Of a DNA stretch of 15,581 bases, positions 7,259-15,205 are shown piece after piece. Position 1 is the first letter of the stretch. Every line of letters begins with the position of its first letter. A program made the translations under genes and the position numbers. Under the pieces are notes generated by a model. That model was not told the origin of the DNA and did not search any database. It was given only the letters and a program-made list of their open reading frames with translations. Source of the stretch: a bacterium (GTDB lineage: Bacteria; Chloroflexota; Chloroflexia; Thermomicrobiales; UBA6265); assembly GCA_029977305.1 (NCBI GenBank), contig JAPOLF010000020.1, positions 1-15,581 on the forward strand, written 5' to 3'.

Positions 7259-7267
7259 ACTATACCA
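7259..7267 (-). promoter_or_regulatory. Extended -10 promoter of the riboswitch operon
   Basis: On the minus strand TG-G-TATAGT spans 7267-7259, a good extended -10 element. Transcription would begin near 7252, about 12 nt before P1 of the riboswitch. No good -35 hexamer is visible, as is usual for extended -10 promoters. Two inverted repeats lie just upstream: CCGGC-N5-GCCGG at 7276-7290 and GCGATC-GA-GATCGC at 7291-7304. Confidence 0.5.
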
Positions 7268-7387
7268 CCTCGCCGCCGGCACATCGCCGGGCGATCGAGA
7301 TCGCGCCTTCGCCAACCCCATGGTCAGGAAACTGGGCGACGCGCACTGCGACACGCCGGCCGGGAGCGGCGGTCCTGGCGGCAGTGC

Positions 7388-7396
7388 TGCTACCAT
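7388..7396 (+). promoter_or_regulatory. Possible extended -10 promoter of pyruvate kinase
   Basis: TG-C-TACCAT at 7388-7396 resembles an extended -10 element and would start transcription near 7403, about 60 nt before the GTG start. No matching -35 is visible. TACCAT is also the -10 candidate before the 829-residue protein. Confidence 0.3.
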
Positions 7397-7411
7397 CCCG
7401 TGCTGGGGTGA

Positions 7412-7426
7412 CGCGGGATTCCCGCG
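7412..7426 (+). repeat. Perfect inverted repeat in the pyruvate kinase leader
   Basis: CGCGGG-ATT-CCCGCG forms a 6-bp stem with a 3-nt loop. It sits downstream of the candidate -10 and 22 nt before the ribosome binding site of the kinase gene. It could be an operator or a leader hairpin, though in GC-rich DNA a chance origin is possible. Confidence 0.35.
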
Positions 7427-7463
7427 CGAGGACCGGAGATTGATCTCAGGAGGCACTGCTGCC

Positions 7464-8918
7464 GTGAGTGTGTACGACGACCGTCGCGTCAAAATCGTGG
7501 CCACCCTCGGGCCGGCCTCCGCTGGTCGCGATCGCCTGCGGGCGATGATGCTCGCCGGCCTCGACGTCTGCCGCATCAACACCGCCCACGGCACGCTCGA
7601 CGATCGCGCCCGCCTCATCGAGGACGTCCGCGCCGTCGCGAACGAGATCGGCAAGGCGGTCCCCATCCTGCTCGACCTGCGCGGCCTCAAGATCCGCACC
7701 GGTCCGCTCGCCGGCGACAAGGTGCCGGTCGCGCGCGGCAGCACGATAGAGATCGTCAACGTCCCCGATCCCACCACCGCCACCCGCATCGGGATCGACT
7801 ACCCGGCCCTCTTCGACTTCATCGCGCCGGGTTCGCGGATCCTCATCTCCGACGGCCTGATCGAACTGCTCGTCGAGGAGATCAAGGGGGATGTCGCCGT
7901 CGGCCGCGTCAGCCGTGGCGGCCTGCTCCTCGGGAAGCAGGGTGTGACGCTCCCCGGCGCCTCCATCAAAGGCGGCTCATTGACGGAGGTCGACCGCGTC
8001 GATCTCGAATTCGGGGTGGAGCAGGGTGTCGATTTCATCGGGCTCAGCTTCGTCAGCGACGCGACCGATCTTCGCCTCGCACGGCAGGTCGCCTCGTGGC
8101 GCGGGGGTGAGCACGCCCCCGGCCTGATCGCCAAGATCGAGCGTCCCGATGCATTGGAGAACGTCGAGGAGATCGCCGCCGTGGCGGACGGTCTGATGGT
8201 CGCCCGCGGTGACCTCGGCGTGCAGATGGAAGCCGAGAAGGTCCCCCGGGCGCAGAAGAAGATCATTCGCGTCGCCAACGAGCGCTCGGTGCCGGTGATC
8301 ACCGCCACCCAGATGCTCGAATCGATGATCACCCAACCCGTCGCCACCCGCGCCGAGACCAGCGACGTCGCCAATGCCGTCTGGGATGGCACCGACGCCG
8401 TCATGCTCTCGGCCGAAACCGCGGTCGGCTCCTACCCGGTCGAAGCGGTCGCGACCATGGGCAGGATCATCCGCGAAGCGGAGAAGGAGGGGCCGGTTCG
8501 CACCGCAGCGTCCGGCATGCCGCTGCCAGGCGTCGAGGAACCCAGTCTCAAACTCGCCGACTCGATCGCCCGCGCGGTGAAAGAACTCTCCGAGCAAGGT
8601 CCGGTCGAGACGTTGTTGGTTTTCACGCTCACCGGGGCATCGGTCCGCCGCGTCGCGAAGTACCGGCCGCGGCCGCAGATCATCGGCGTCGCCAACGACG
8701 AGGCCACGGCGCGCAAACTCAACCTTGTCTGGGGGGTGCGTGCCACGGTGGTGCCGTTGGAGGACGATCCGGATCACCTCTTCCGCATCGCTGGCAAGCA
8801 GGTGATCGAGCAAGGATTGGCGCAGGAGGGCGAGTACGCGCTCATTGTCGGGTCACTGCCGATGACCCGCGTCTCCGGCCGCACCAACATGCTTCACGTG
8901 CGTCCGCTCGGGACCTAG
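7464..8918 (+). CDS. pyk: Pyruvate kinase
   Basis: A 484-residue glycolytic enzyme transferring phosphate from phosphoenolpyruvate to ADP. The start is GTG 7464, 10 nt after AGGAGG (7448-7453), and gives the usual opening (YDDRRVKIVATLGPAS). The longer open frame upstream runs antisense to the riboswitch and is not used. Visible motifs: RINTAHG (37-43), catalytic AKIER (223-227, Lys224), the metal site at Glu226 and ARGDLG (247-252), TATQMLE (280-286) and SDVANAVWDGTDAVMLSAETA (300-320). The C-terminal regulatory domain (about 380-484) is complete. Position 76 (DLRGLKIRTG) is Lys, not Glu, and the usual K+ ligand Ser of RLNFSHG is Ala41; both suggest a K+-independent enzyme. A terminator follows closely. 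Confidence 0.96.
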   Translation: MSVYDDRRVKIVATLGPASAGRDRLRAMMLAGLDVCRINTAHGTLDDRARLIEDVRAVANEIGKAVPILLDLRGLKIRTGPLAGDKVPVARGSTIEIVNVPDPTTATRIGIDYPALFDFIAPGSRILISDGLIELLVEEIKGDVAVGRVSRGGLLLGKQGVTLPGASIKGGSLTEVDRVDLEFGVEQGVDFIGLSFVSDATDLRLARQVASWRGGEHAPGLIAKIERPDALENVEEIAAVADGLMVARGDLGVQMEAEKVPRAQKKIIRVANERSVPVITATQMLESMITQPVATRAETSDVANAVWDGTDAVMLSAETAVGSYPVEAVATMGRIIREAEKEGPVRTAASGMPLPGVEEPSLKLADSIARAVKELSEQGPVETLLVFTLTGASVRRVAKYRPRPQIIGVANDEATARKLNLVWGVRATVVPLEDDPDHLFRIAGKQVIEQGLAQEGEYALIVGSLPMTRVSGRTNMLHVRPLGT

Positions 8919-8952
8919 GTCACGTCGCATCGCTCCAGCCAGCAAGCATGAA

Positions 8953-8998
8953 CGGGAGGCCCCCACTCAACACGGGGGCCTCCTGTGCGTTTGGTTCA
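8953..8998 (+). terminator. Rho-independent terminator after pyruvate kinase
   Basis: GGAGGCCCCC (8955-8964) and GGGGGCCTCC (8974-8983) form a perfect 10-bp stem, extended by G-U and C-G pairs to 12 bp, around a 9-nt loop. A T-rich tract (TGCGTTTGGTTCATTTT) follows. It lies 34 nt after the kinase stop. The stem is symmetric, but no minus-strand gene ends near it. Confidence 0.85.
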
Positions 8999-9057
8999 TT
9001 TTGGGGTGTGAATCCCGCACGTCCTCGCGCATCATGGAGGAAGTGAGGACAGGCCCG

Positions 9058-9900
9058 ATGCTTTCGCGATTTCGCCCACGCCACCAGGCACCCACCATCA
9101 CCGGACAACGCACCGTCGGCCAAACCGGCCGCACGGTGGGTTCGTTCCGCATGCCGTATGGCATCGCCGCATTCCCGGACGGCTCACTCGCGGTCGGCGA
9201 TGTCCACAACGAGCGTATCCAGGTTCTCGCCCCCGATGGCACCGCGCTGCACGTCTGGGGAAGCCGTGGCTTCTCTCCCACTGCCATCGCGCCAAGTGGC
9301 AACCAGCACCTGTGGGTCGCGGACAGCAGTCGCAATCGCGTCACCCGCTTCTCGCTCGAGGGGGATGCGGTGTCGTCCCTGACCGATCCGGCTGGATTCC
9401 GCCAGCCGTCGGGCATCGCCACCAGCGACGACGGCCGCATCGCGGTGGCGGACAGTGGCAATCGGCGCGTCGTGGTCTTCGATCCGGACGGGAGCCCGAG
9501 TCTGGTGCTTGGTGGCAACAACCTCCTCGGCGAACCCATCGGGGTGTGCTTTGATCGCCTCGGGCAACTCGTCGTTGCCGATCGCGCCACCCGTCAACTC
9601 GTCCGCTTCGGCGTCGAACCCGACTACCCGGACGTTATGGACCTCGGCCTGCTTCCCGGCACGCCTGCCGCGCCGTGGGGGGTGATCATCGACAGCGCAG
9701 GCCGGATCATGGTCAGCCTCGTCGGGACGCACCGGATTCTCGTCCTCGCCCCGGACGGGCAGCTGCTCGGCACCTGGAGCGGCGACGAGGCGGCCATCGG
9801 CCCGCTCCTCGAACCAACCGCCCTCGCCTTCCATGGGTCCGAGACGCTGATCGTGGCCGACACCTACAACGATCGCCTGGTGATCGCGACGGTCATCTGA
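9058..9900 (+). CDS. NHL-repeat six-bladed beta-propeller protein, no signal peptide
   Basis: A 280-residue protein built of about six NHL-type repeats. Each has a Pro-x-Gly-[IV] turn, a strand ending in VAD and an NxR[VI] segment: PYGIAAFPDGSLAVGDVHNE, LWVADSSRNRVTRF, PSGIATSDDGRIAVADSGNR, LVVADRATRQLVRF, PWGVIIDSAGRIMVS and LIVADTYNDRLVI. The start at 9058 has GAGGAC (9045-9050) upstream; an ATG at 9034 lacks a ribosome binding site. The N-terminus (MLSRFRPRHQAP) has no hydrophobic segment, so it appears cytoplasmic. NHL propellers act as binding scaffolds or, in some families, lyases; nothing identifies a ligand here. It precedes an exported NHL protein by 172 nt, suggesting duplication and divergence of the propeller. 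Confidence 0.8.
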   Translation: MLSRFRPRHQAPTITGQRTVGQTGRTVGSFRMPYGIAAFPDGSLAVGDVHNERIQVLAPDGTALHVWGSRGFSPTAIAPSGNQHLWVADSSRNRVTRFSLEGDAVSSLTDPAGFRQPSGIATSDDGRIAVADSGNRRVVVFDPDGSPSLVLGGNNLLGEPIGVCFDRLGQLVVADRATRQLVRFGVEPDYPDVMDLGLLPGTPAAPWGVIIDSAGRIMVSLVGTHRILVLAPDGQLLGTWSGDEAAIGPLLEPTALAFHGSETLIVADTYNDRLVIATVI

Positions 9901-10072
9901 CCTGCCCCGTGCGGCCCACCTGCGTCCCCTGTCCTGGTGATTCGGCGTACACTCCGCGTACGGACGCGGATTGTTGGGTGAAACCAGGAACCCATCTCCA
10001 ACGTTTCACCTGCAGACACCGTCGAACGTGCCGCGGCCACCCAGATGCCGCCCCTCTACGAAGGGACTTGGA

Positions 10073-11368
10073 ATGGACCATCGACCCGAGCACCTGATCG
10101 ATCGTCTGGCGCGCTTCGCCGACACCAAGCTCAGCCGGCGTGTTGCCGCGGGCGGGATCCTCGGCACCGCGATCGCCGGCCTGACCGGAACGTTGTCGGC
10201 GGAGGAGCGGGATCGCCGCGACTACACCGCCCAAGAGCGCATCGATCTCGGGCTCGATCTCCCGCACACCACACGAGTCGCGCCGCAGGCACGCTGCCGC
10301 GAGAAGCGCGAGGCGTGCACCGACAGCAGGCCCTGTTGCGACGGCCTCGCGTGCACCAATGGGGTCTGCAAGAGAGATCGCGTCTCATCGGCCGGCAACC
10401 CCGGCGATGCCTGCAGCTCCAGTGACGGGTGCTCCGGCGATTTGGTCTGCCAACGCGGCACCTGCCAATGCCGTCAGGCCCTCTGCTTCGTCCGCGAATG
10501 GGGCGGCTACGGGTATGGCCGGTCGAAGTTCGCCTTCCCCTACGGCGTGGCGGTGGATCAAGCCAACGGGGATGTCTACGTCGCCGACACCGGCAACAAC
10601 CGCATCCAGCGATTCACGTCGCGCGGTGGGTTCATCACCGAGTGGGGTGAGCTCGGCAGCGCACAAGGCGAGTTCTTCACACCGACTGGGGTGGCGGTCT
10701 CGAACAACGGAGCCTATGTCATCGACCGCGACAACGCCCGGGTCCAGCAGTTCGATGCCGACGGCGGATTCATCCGCCAATGGGGCAGCGAGGGGCGCGG
10801 TGTCGGCTCCGGCCCGATTCTCTTCTTCCTGCCGAGTGGCATCGGCGTCGATGCAAACGGCAAGGTCTACGTCGCTGACACGGGCAATGAGCAGGTGCAG
10901 GTCTTCAACGCCAATGGCGATCGCACCAATGTGATGAGCACCGGTCGCGGCGATTTGGAAAACCAATTCCGTTCGCCGACCAGCGTCACGGTTCTCAGCA
11001 CGGTGGACTTCAGCGGGCAGATCACCGTCGCCGACTTCGGCAATAACCGAGTCCAGCTCTGGGACACACCAGACAACAGTTCGGCGGTGCGGTCGGTCAC
11101 TGCCACCGCGAGCAGTTCGACCCTTGACCGGCCGTTCGGCGTCGGCACCAACTTCGCCGACTTCTGGTACGTCGCCGACACCTTCAACAACCGCGTCGTC
11201 GCCTACGACGGCACCCGCAACCAATACGGGTTCCAGGTGATCGGGTCCGCCGGATCCGGTTCGCAGAACCTCAGCAAGCCGCGCGGCGTGGCCGGGATCG
11301 GGTCGCTGGTCTATGTGGCGGACACGGAAAATCACAAGATCAAGTCGTGGGCGATCGGCGACGCCTGA
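10073..11368 (+). CDS. Exported NHL-repeat protein with 12-Cys knot segment
   Basis: A 431-residue protein in three parts. Residues 1-43 form a twin-arginine-like leader: a polar N-region, Ser21-Arg22-Arg23, then a hydrophobic stretch (VAAGGILGTAIAGL). Residues 75-138 hold 12 cysteines in a compact knot-like pattern, including CCDGLACTNGVC (88-99) and CSGDLVCQRGTCQC (120-133); export to an oxidising compartment is therefore likely. Residues 150-431 carry six NHL repeats (for example PYGVAVDQANGDVYVADTGN at 156-175), a full propeller. ATG 10073 has AAGGGA at 10061-10066; the frame extends further upstream without a better start. This leader-knot-propeller arrangement is one I associate with Thermomicrobia-like Chloroflexota. 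The ligand and role are unknown; extracellular or surface binding is a guess. Confidence 0.8.
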   Translation: MDHRPEHLIDRLARFADTKLSRRVAAGGILGTAIAGLTGTLSAEERDRRDYTAQERIDLGLDLPHTTRVAPQARCREKREACTDSRPCCDGLACTNGVCKRDRVSSAGNPGDACSSSDGCSGDLVCQRGTCQCRQALCFVREWGGYGYGRSKFAFPYGVAVDQANGDVYVADTGNNRIQRFTSRGGFITEWGELGSAQGEFFTPTGVAVSNNGAYVIDRDNARVQQFDADGGFIRQWGSEGRGVGSGPILFFLPSGIGVDANGKVYVADTGNEQVQVFNANGDRTNVMSTGRGDLENQFRSPTSVTVLSTVDFSGQITVADFGNNRVQLWDTPDNSSAVRSVTATASSSTLDRPFGVGTNFADFWYVADTFNNRVVAYDGTRNQYGFQVIGSAGSGSQNLSKPRGVAGIGSLVYVADTENHKIKSWAIGDA

Positions 11369-11411
11369 TCTCCCGACCGTGCCAAAGTACCGACCGTTGA
11401 CTTTTTGGCCA

Positions 11412-11440
11412 TTGAAAACCGCACATCTCCGCCCTACCAT
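11412..11440 (+). promoter_or_regulatory. Candidate promoter for the 829-residue secreted protein
   Basis: TTGAAA (11412-11417) and TACCAT (11435-11440) are separated by 17 nt, a standard primary-sigma spacing. Transcription would begin near 11447, leaving a leader of about 125 nt. The rest of the 11369-11571 gap shows nothing convincing. Confidence 0.42.
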
Positions 11441-11571
11441 CGACAGGCGTACGAACGCTACTTTCCGATCCACCGTTCGCCCTTCGTACCGCTGATCAAT
11501 CACCCACCGCCGCCCCCAACGGCAATCCATCCCTCGGTGCCCCGCACGCCGAACCGGCTACGAGGCACCAG

Positions 11572-14061
11572 ATGCGTCCTTCAACGCGCGGCAAAGAAAG
11601 CAATCCCCTCTGGCATCGAGCTCCCGGGTTTCGGGTGCTGCTGATCCTCGGAGTGGTGCTGCTGCTCCTGCCACAGACCATGATTCCCACCGTCGCGATC
11701 AGCGCCGCGCCGACCCTCCTCGGGCCATCCGACGGTGCCGCGTTCACCCGCGCCCGATCGGTCCCGCCGTTCACCTGGGAGGCGGTCGAAGGAGCCGCTG
11801 CCTACCAAGTCGACCTCAACAGCGGAGAGCGCACCAGTCCCTGGCTCGCTGATCTTGCATGGCAACCCAATGACTTGCGTGCTGGGGAATGGACCTGGCG
11901 CGTTCGGGCGAAGATCGGCAACGAGACCACCCCGTGGAGTCCGGCCTGGACCCTGATCGTCGATCGTGACACCTCGGGCCGCAACGCCCGCACCACCCCA
12001 ACGGCCTCACTGAACCTCGCAGCCGCGAGCGCGACCGTCGGGACCAACCTCACGGCCAACGGTGCCGGCTTCACGCCCGGCGAGACCGTCACCGTGCACT
12101 GGCTCTCCCCGACCGGGGCCCTGCTCGCGGAACTCGACGCCAACAGCGAGGGAGCGTTCACCACGCCGCTCCCAATCCCCGACACGCCGGTGGGGGAACG
12201 CCGCATCGTCGCGGTGGGCAACACCTCCGGCGCCAGCACGGAAGGCTGGGTCACCATCGTTCCCTCACTCGACATCGCACCGGCTGCGGCCCTGCCCGGC
12301 GAGCCGGTCACCGTGACCTTGACCGGTTTCGGCGCGAACGAGGCGTTCAACCTCTTCTGGGGAGACGCCGCCGGTCCGAACTGGGGCGCGGGGCGCACCG
12401 GGGTGAACGGCTCAGCGCAGATCGCCACCTCCATGCCGGACCGCCCTGCCGCGACCTACGACATCGTCGCGTCCGGCCTCACCACCGGTGCCACCGCACT
12501 CGGCGCGGTGCGCCTCGAGGGTGCGGCCGACGACACCCCGGCCTTGCTCTCCGGCGGGACCATGAGCGGCCCGGCAACCTTCCGTGTCACGGCCACCGTG
12601 GAAGGCCTCCTCGGTGGCACCACCTCCGCAGGTGAACTGATCGACCGCAAGGACCGCTTCGTCTCGCTGCCCGCCTGCACCACGACGTCGTGCCCGTGGC
12701 TCGAGCCCGGGACGGCTGATGCGGCGTGGGCCGAACGGATCGAGTGCGGCGATCGCTGCTACGTGCGCGTCGTCAATCCCGAGAGCGGCCGCTGTGCCGT
12801 CGCACCGGTGCTGGAGACCGGTCCGTGGTTCACCATCGACGACTGGTGGAACCCGGCCGAGATCCGCCATCTCAATACCTTGCCATCAACGGTACATCAG
12901 CTTGCGCAGGGGTACCCCGGGAGCGACGCCGCGCTCGACGGCTACGACATCGGCTTCGGGCGCTCGCAAGATGGCATCGGGATCTCCAACAAAGGCTATG
13001 TGGTCGGCAACCGCTCCGCGATCGACCTCTCCAACCGCACCTGGCAGGACATCGGTTTCGACCTCGCGGCCGGGATCGGCACTGTCGACGTCACCATCCT
13101 CTGGATGACCGACGAGGACATCGCCGCCGCACAGGCCGCCTGCGAGGGATCGCGCCAACGCCACGACGACGCGCCATCCGCCGAACCGATCTCCGCCACC
13201 CCGGTGCCAGCCTCGGAATCCACCACCACTCCCGAGCCGACCGCGGCTGCGGAATCACCCGCCAGCGGCACGCCGAGTGGTGACCTCGAGGCGTATCAAG
13301 ACGTTGCCACCAGTCGCGCGATCACCCACCTGCCCAACCCGGATCGCATCCAGTCCCTCGTGGACCAGGCGAAGGCGACCGTCGCAGCCGAGTCGGAGGA
13401 ATCCGATCCGACAGCCGCTCCGACCGAGGAGCCCAAGCGGGAGCGTCGCAAGCACCGCGACGGTGCGCCAGAGCCCACGCCTCCCGCCGAAGGCACGCTG
13501 CCCTCGGATGCGCCGATCACCGGTGAGCCCGCCGCTGCCCCGACGCCGTACCCGGTGCCCACCGGCGATCCCGTGTTCGTCGTCTTCTCCCCGGTGGCCG
13601 ACACGAGCGTCACCAACGAATCGCCCGACCGGCCACAACCCGAGATCCAGCAATCCGTGCTGCCGATCGGCGGCCCATCAGACTCGACGGCGTACGTCAC
13701 GTTCCAATTGGACGGGGTTGCACCGGGATCCGTTGTCTCCGCTCACCTGGTGATCACCGGGGCGATCGGGTTCTGGGGGCCGGTATCGGTCGCAGCGATC
13801 CCGGGATACTGGACCGACGAGGCGACGCTGACCTGGAACACCCAACCGTGGTCCGATGTTCCGGCCACTGCGGCAGACGGCACCATCGCCGCCTACGCCG
13901 GACTCCCGGCGGACACCGAAGTCGTCGCGGATGTCACCGGCACGGTCGGTGCAGGGGGCGTCGTCACCTTCGTGCTGCGCGGCACGCCGGACGCAGGGCA
14001 AGCGGTGGGGAGCCGCGAGAGCAGCATCCCCTGTCGGCTTGAGGTGGAGTACATCCCCTAG
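11572..14061 (+). CDS. Large secreted multidomain protein (Fn3, Ig-like, DPBB-like, DNRLRE)
   Basis: An 829-residue exported mosaic. A hydrophobic segment at 21-37 is a signal peptide or anchor. Next come an Fn3-like domain (about 46-132; FTWEAVEGAAAYQVDL, EWTWRVRA), two Ig-like repeats (about 145-230 and 232-316; each with a PGE-VTV strand), and a domain at about 360-512 whose end resembles a double-psi beta-barrel of RlpA type (YVRVVNPESGRCAVAPVLETGPW, then AIDLSNRTWQDIGF and VDVTILW), with six Cys at 369-408. A Pro/Thr/Glu-rich linker covers about 520-665. The C-terminus (about 667-829) looks like a DNRLRE/CBM96-type beta-sandwich (PVADTSV, AYVTFQLDG, YWTDEATLTWNTQPW). ATG 11572 follows GAGG at 11562-11565. 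It is probably a cell-surface or wall-associated protein. It ends 6 nt from the convergent recA stop. Confidence 0.78.
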   Translation: MRPSTRGKESNPLWHRAPGFRVLLILGVVLLLLPQTMIPTVAISAAPTLLGPSDGAAFTRARSVPPFTWEAVEGAAAYQVDLNSGERTSPWLADLAWQPNDLRAGEWTWRVRAKIGNETTPWSPAWTLIVDRDTSGRNARTTPTASLNLAAASATVGTNLTANGAGFTPGETVTVHWLSPTGALLAELDANSEGAFTTPLPIPDTPVGERRIVAVGNTSGASTEGWVTIVPSLDIAPAAALPGEPVTVTLTGFGANEAFNLFWGDAAGPNWGAGRTGVNGSAQIATSMPDRPAATYDIVASGLTTGATALGAVRLEGAADDTPALLSGGTMSGPATFRVTATVEGLLGGTTSAGELIDRKDRFVSLPACTTTSCPWLEPGTADAAWAERIECGDRCYVRVVNPESGRCAVAPVLETGPWFTIDDWWNPAEIRHLNTLPSTVHQLAQGYPGSDAALDGYDIGFGRSQDGIGISNKGYVVGNRSAIDLSNRTWQDIGFDLAAGIGTVDVTILWMTDEDIAAAQAACEGSRQRHDDAPSAEPISATPVPASESTTTPEPTAAAESPASGTPSGDLEAYQDVATSRAITHLPNPDRIQSLVDQAKATVAAESEESDPTAAPTEEPKRERRKHRDGAPEPTPPAEGTLPSDAPITGEPAAAPTPYPVPTGDPVFVVFSPVADTSVTNESPDRPQPEIQQSVLPIGGPSDSTAYVTFQLDGVAPGSVVSAHLVITGAIGFWGPVSVAAIPGYWTDEATLTWNTQPWSDVPATAADGTIAAYAGLPADTEVVADVTGTVGAGGVVTFVLRGTPDAGQAVGSRESSIPCRLEVEYIP

Positions 14062-14067
14062 GCGGGG

Positions 14068-15123
14068 CTACTCCTCGCCGTCGTCGTCCGCGTTGCGATC
14101 ACCGGGATCACCGTCGAAGGCGAGCACGTTGGTGAGCTCTGGTGACGCCGCCTTGATACGGTCGCGGATGTTCTCCAGCACGTCCGGGTTGTGCTCCAGG
14201 AACTCCTTGGTGTTCTCGCGGCCCTGTCCGAGTCGCTCCTCACCCAGGTAGTACCACGCACCGCTCTTGCGCACGATGCCCAGCTCCGTCCCCACGTCGA
14301 GGACGCTGCCCGAGACCGAGATGCCCTTGTTGTACATGACATCGAATTCCGCCTGCCGGAAGGGTGGTGCCACTTTGTTCTTCACCACCTTCACACGCAC
14401 GCGCGAACCGATCGAGTCCTGCCCGCTCTTGATCGTCTCGATGCGGCGGATGTCCATGCGCACCGACGCATAGAACTTGAGGGCGTTGCCGCCGGTGGTC
14501 GTCTCCGGGCTGCCGAACATGACGCCAATCTTCATGCGCAGCTGGTTGATGAAGATCACGCACGTCTTCGAGCGGGCGATCGCCCCGGTCAGCTTGCGCA
14601 GTGCCTGCGACATGAGGCGCGCCTGCAGGCCGACGTGGGAGTCGCCCATGTCGCCCTCGATCTCCGCTTTCGGCACCAGTGCGGCCACCGAGTCGATGAC
14701 GATCACGTCCATCGCCCCGGAACGCACCAACGTCTCGGCGATCTCCAACGCCTGCTCGCCGGTGTCCGGCTGGGAGATCAGCAACTCGTTGAGATTCACG
14801 CCGAGCTTCCCGGCGTAGATCGGGTCGAGCGCGTGCTCGGCATCGATGATCGCGGCCATGCCGCCGATCTTCTGCGCCTCGGCGATCACGTGGAGGGCGA
14901 GGGTGGTCTTGCCCGAGGACTCGGGGCCGTAGATCTCCACGATGCGGCCGCGCGGCAATCCGCCGATCCCAAGCGCCAGGTCCAACGCGATGCAGCCGGT
15001 CGGGATCGCATCCACCTGCAGGGGGTTGGTGTCGCCCGGGGTCATCTTCATGATCGAGCCCTTGCCGAACTGGCGCTCGATCTGGGCAATGGCGTTCTCG
15101 ACCGCCTTATCGCGCTCCGACAT
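14068..15123 (-). CDS. recA: Recombinase RecA
   Basis: A 351-residue DNA-strand-exchange ATPase, also the coprotease for LexA cleavage in the SOS response. ATG 15123 gives the standard opening (MSERDKAVENAIAQIERQFGKGSIMKM) with GGAG-containing sequence (GGGAGCGAC) just upstream; the frame continues to 15168 but those codons lie in the leader. Seen: Walker A GPESSGKT (66-73), catalytic Glu96 (DAEHALD), Walker B VIVIDS (140-145), loop L1 near 157-164, Gln194 (FINQLRMKIG), loop L2 (about 195-210) and an acidic tail (NADDDGEE). Length and motifs are normal and no intein is present. It is transcribed from a strong promoter with a LexA-type box at the transcription start. Confidence 0.98.
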   Translation of the reverse strand: MSERDKAVENAIAQIERQFGKGSIMKMTPGDTNPLQVDAIPTGCIALDLALGIGGLPRGRIVEIYGPESSGKTTLALHVIAEAQKIGGMAAIIDAEHALDPIYAGKLGVNLNELLISQPDTGEQALEIAETLVRSGAMDVIVIDSVAALVPKAEIEGDMGDSHVGLQARLMSQALRKLTGAIARSKTCVIFINQLRMKIGVMFGSPETTTGGNALKFYASVRMDIRRIETIKSGQDSIGSRVRVKVVKNKVAPPFRQAEFDVMYNKGISVSGSVLDVGTELGIVRKSGAWYYLGEERLGQGRENTKEFLEHNPDVLENIRDRIKAASPELTNVLAFDGDPGDRNADDDGEE

Positions 15124-15179
15124 GTCGCTCCCGTCCTCCCCGACCGTACGCCCCGCGCGCGGCCACATCAGCTGCTGAA

Positions 15180-15195
15180 TAGAATATCTGTTCTA
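15180..15195 (-). promoter_or_regulatory. LexA-type SOS box before recA
   Basis: TAGAATATCTGTTCTA (plus strand) is a 16-bp palindrome with one imperfect pair. Its core GAAT-ATCT-GTTC matches the Gram-positive/actinobacterial LexA consensus GAAC-N4-GTTC with one mismatch. It lies just downstream of the predicted transcription start of recA, so LexA would block promoter clearance. Confidence 0.78.
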
Positions 15196-15205
15196 GCCGC
15201 GTCGA

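Noticed and set aside
6004..7284. Longer 426-residue version of the barrel protein starting near 7284
   Set aside because: The extra N-terminal codons translate the cobalamin riboswitch; the start at 7065 has a ribosome binding site and gives a proper signal peptide.
7035..7463. N-terminal extension of pyruvate kinase over 140 codons
   Set aside because: It runs antisense to the riboswitch and has no family similarity; GTG 7464 has AGGAGG upstream and gives the normal enzyme start.
11382..11412. Hairpin GCCAAAGT / ACTTTTTGGC as a terminator for the exported NHL gene
   Set aside because: The stem needs a two-base bulge and the T-run lies inside the stem rather than after it.
10385..11530. 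381-residue open frame on the minus strand
   Set aside because: It is antisense to the NHL propeller gene; its repetitive look mirrors the NHL repeats.
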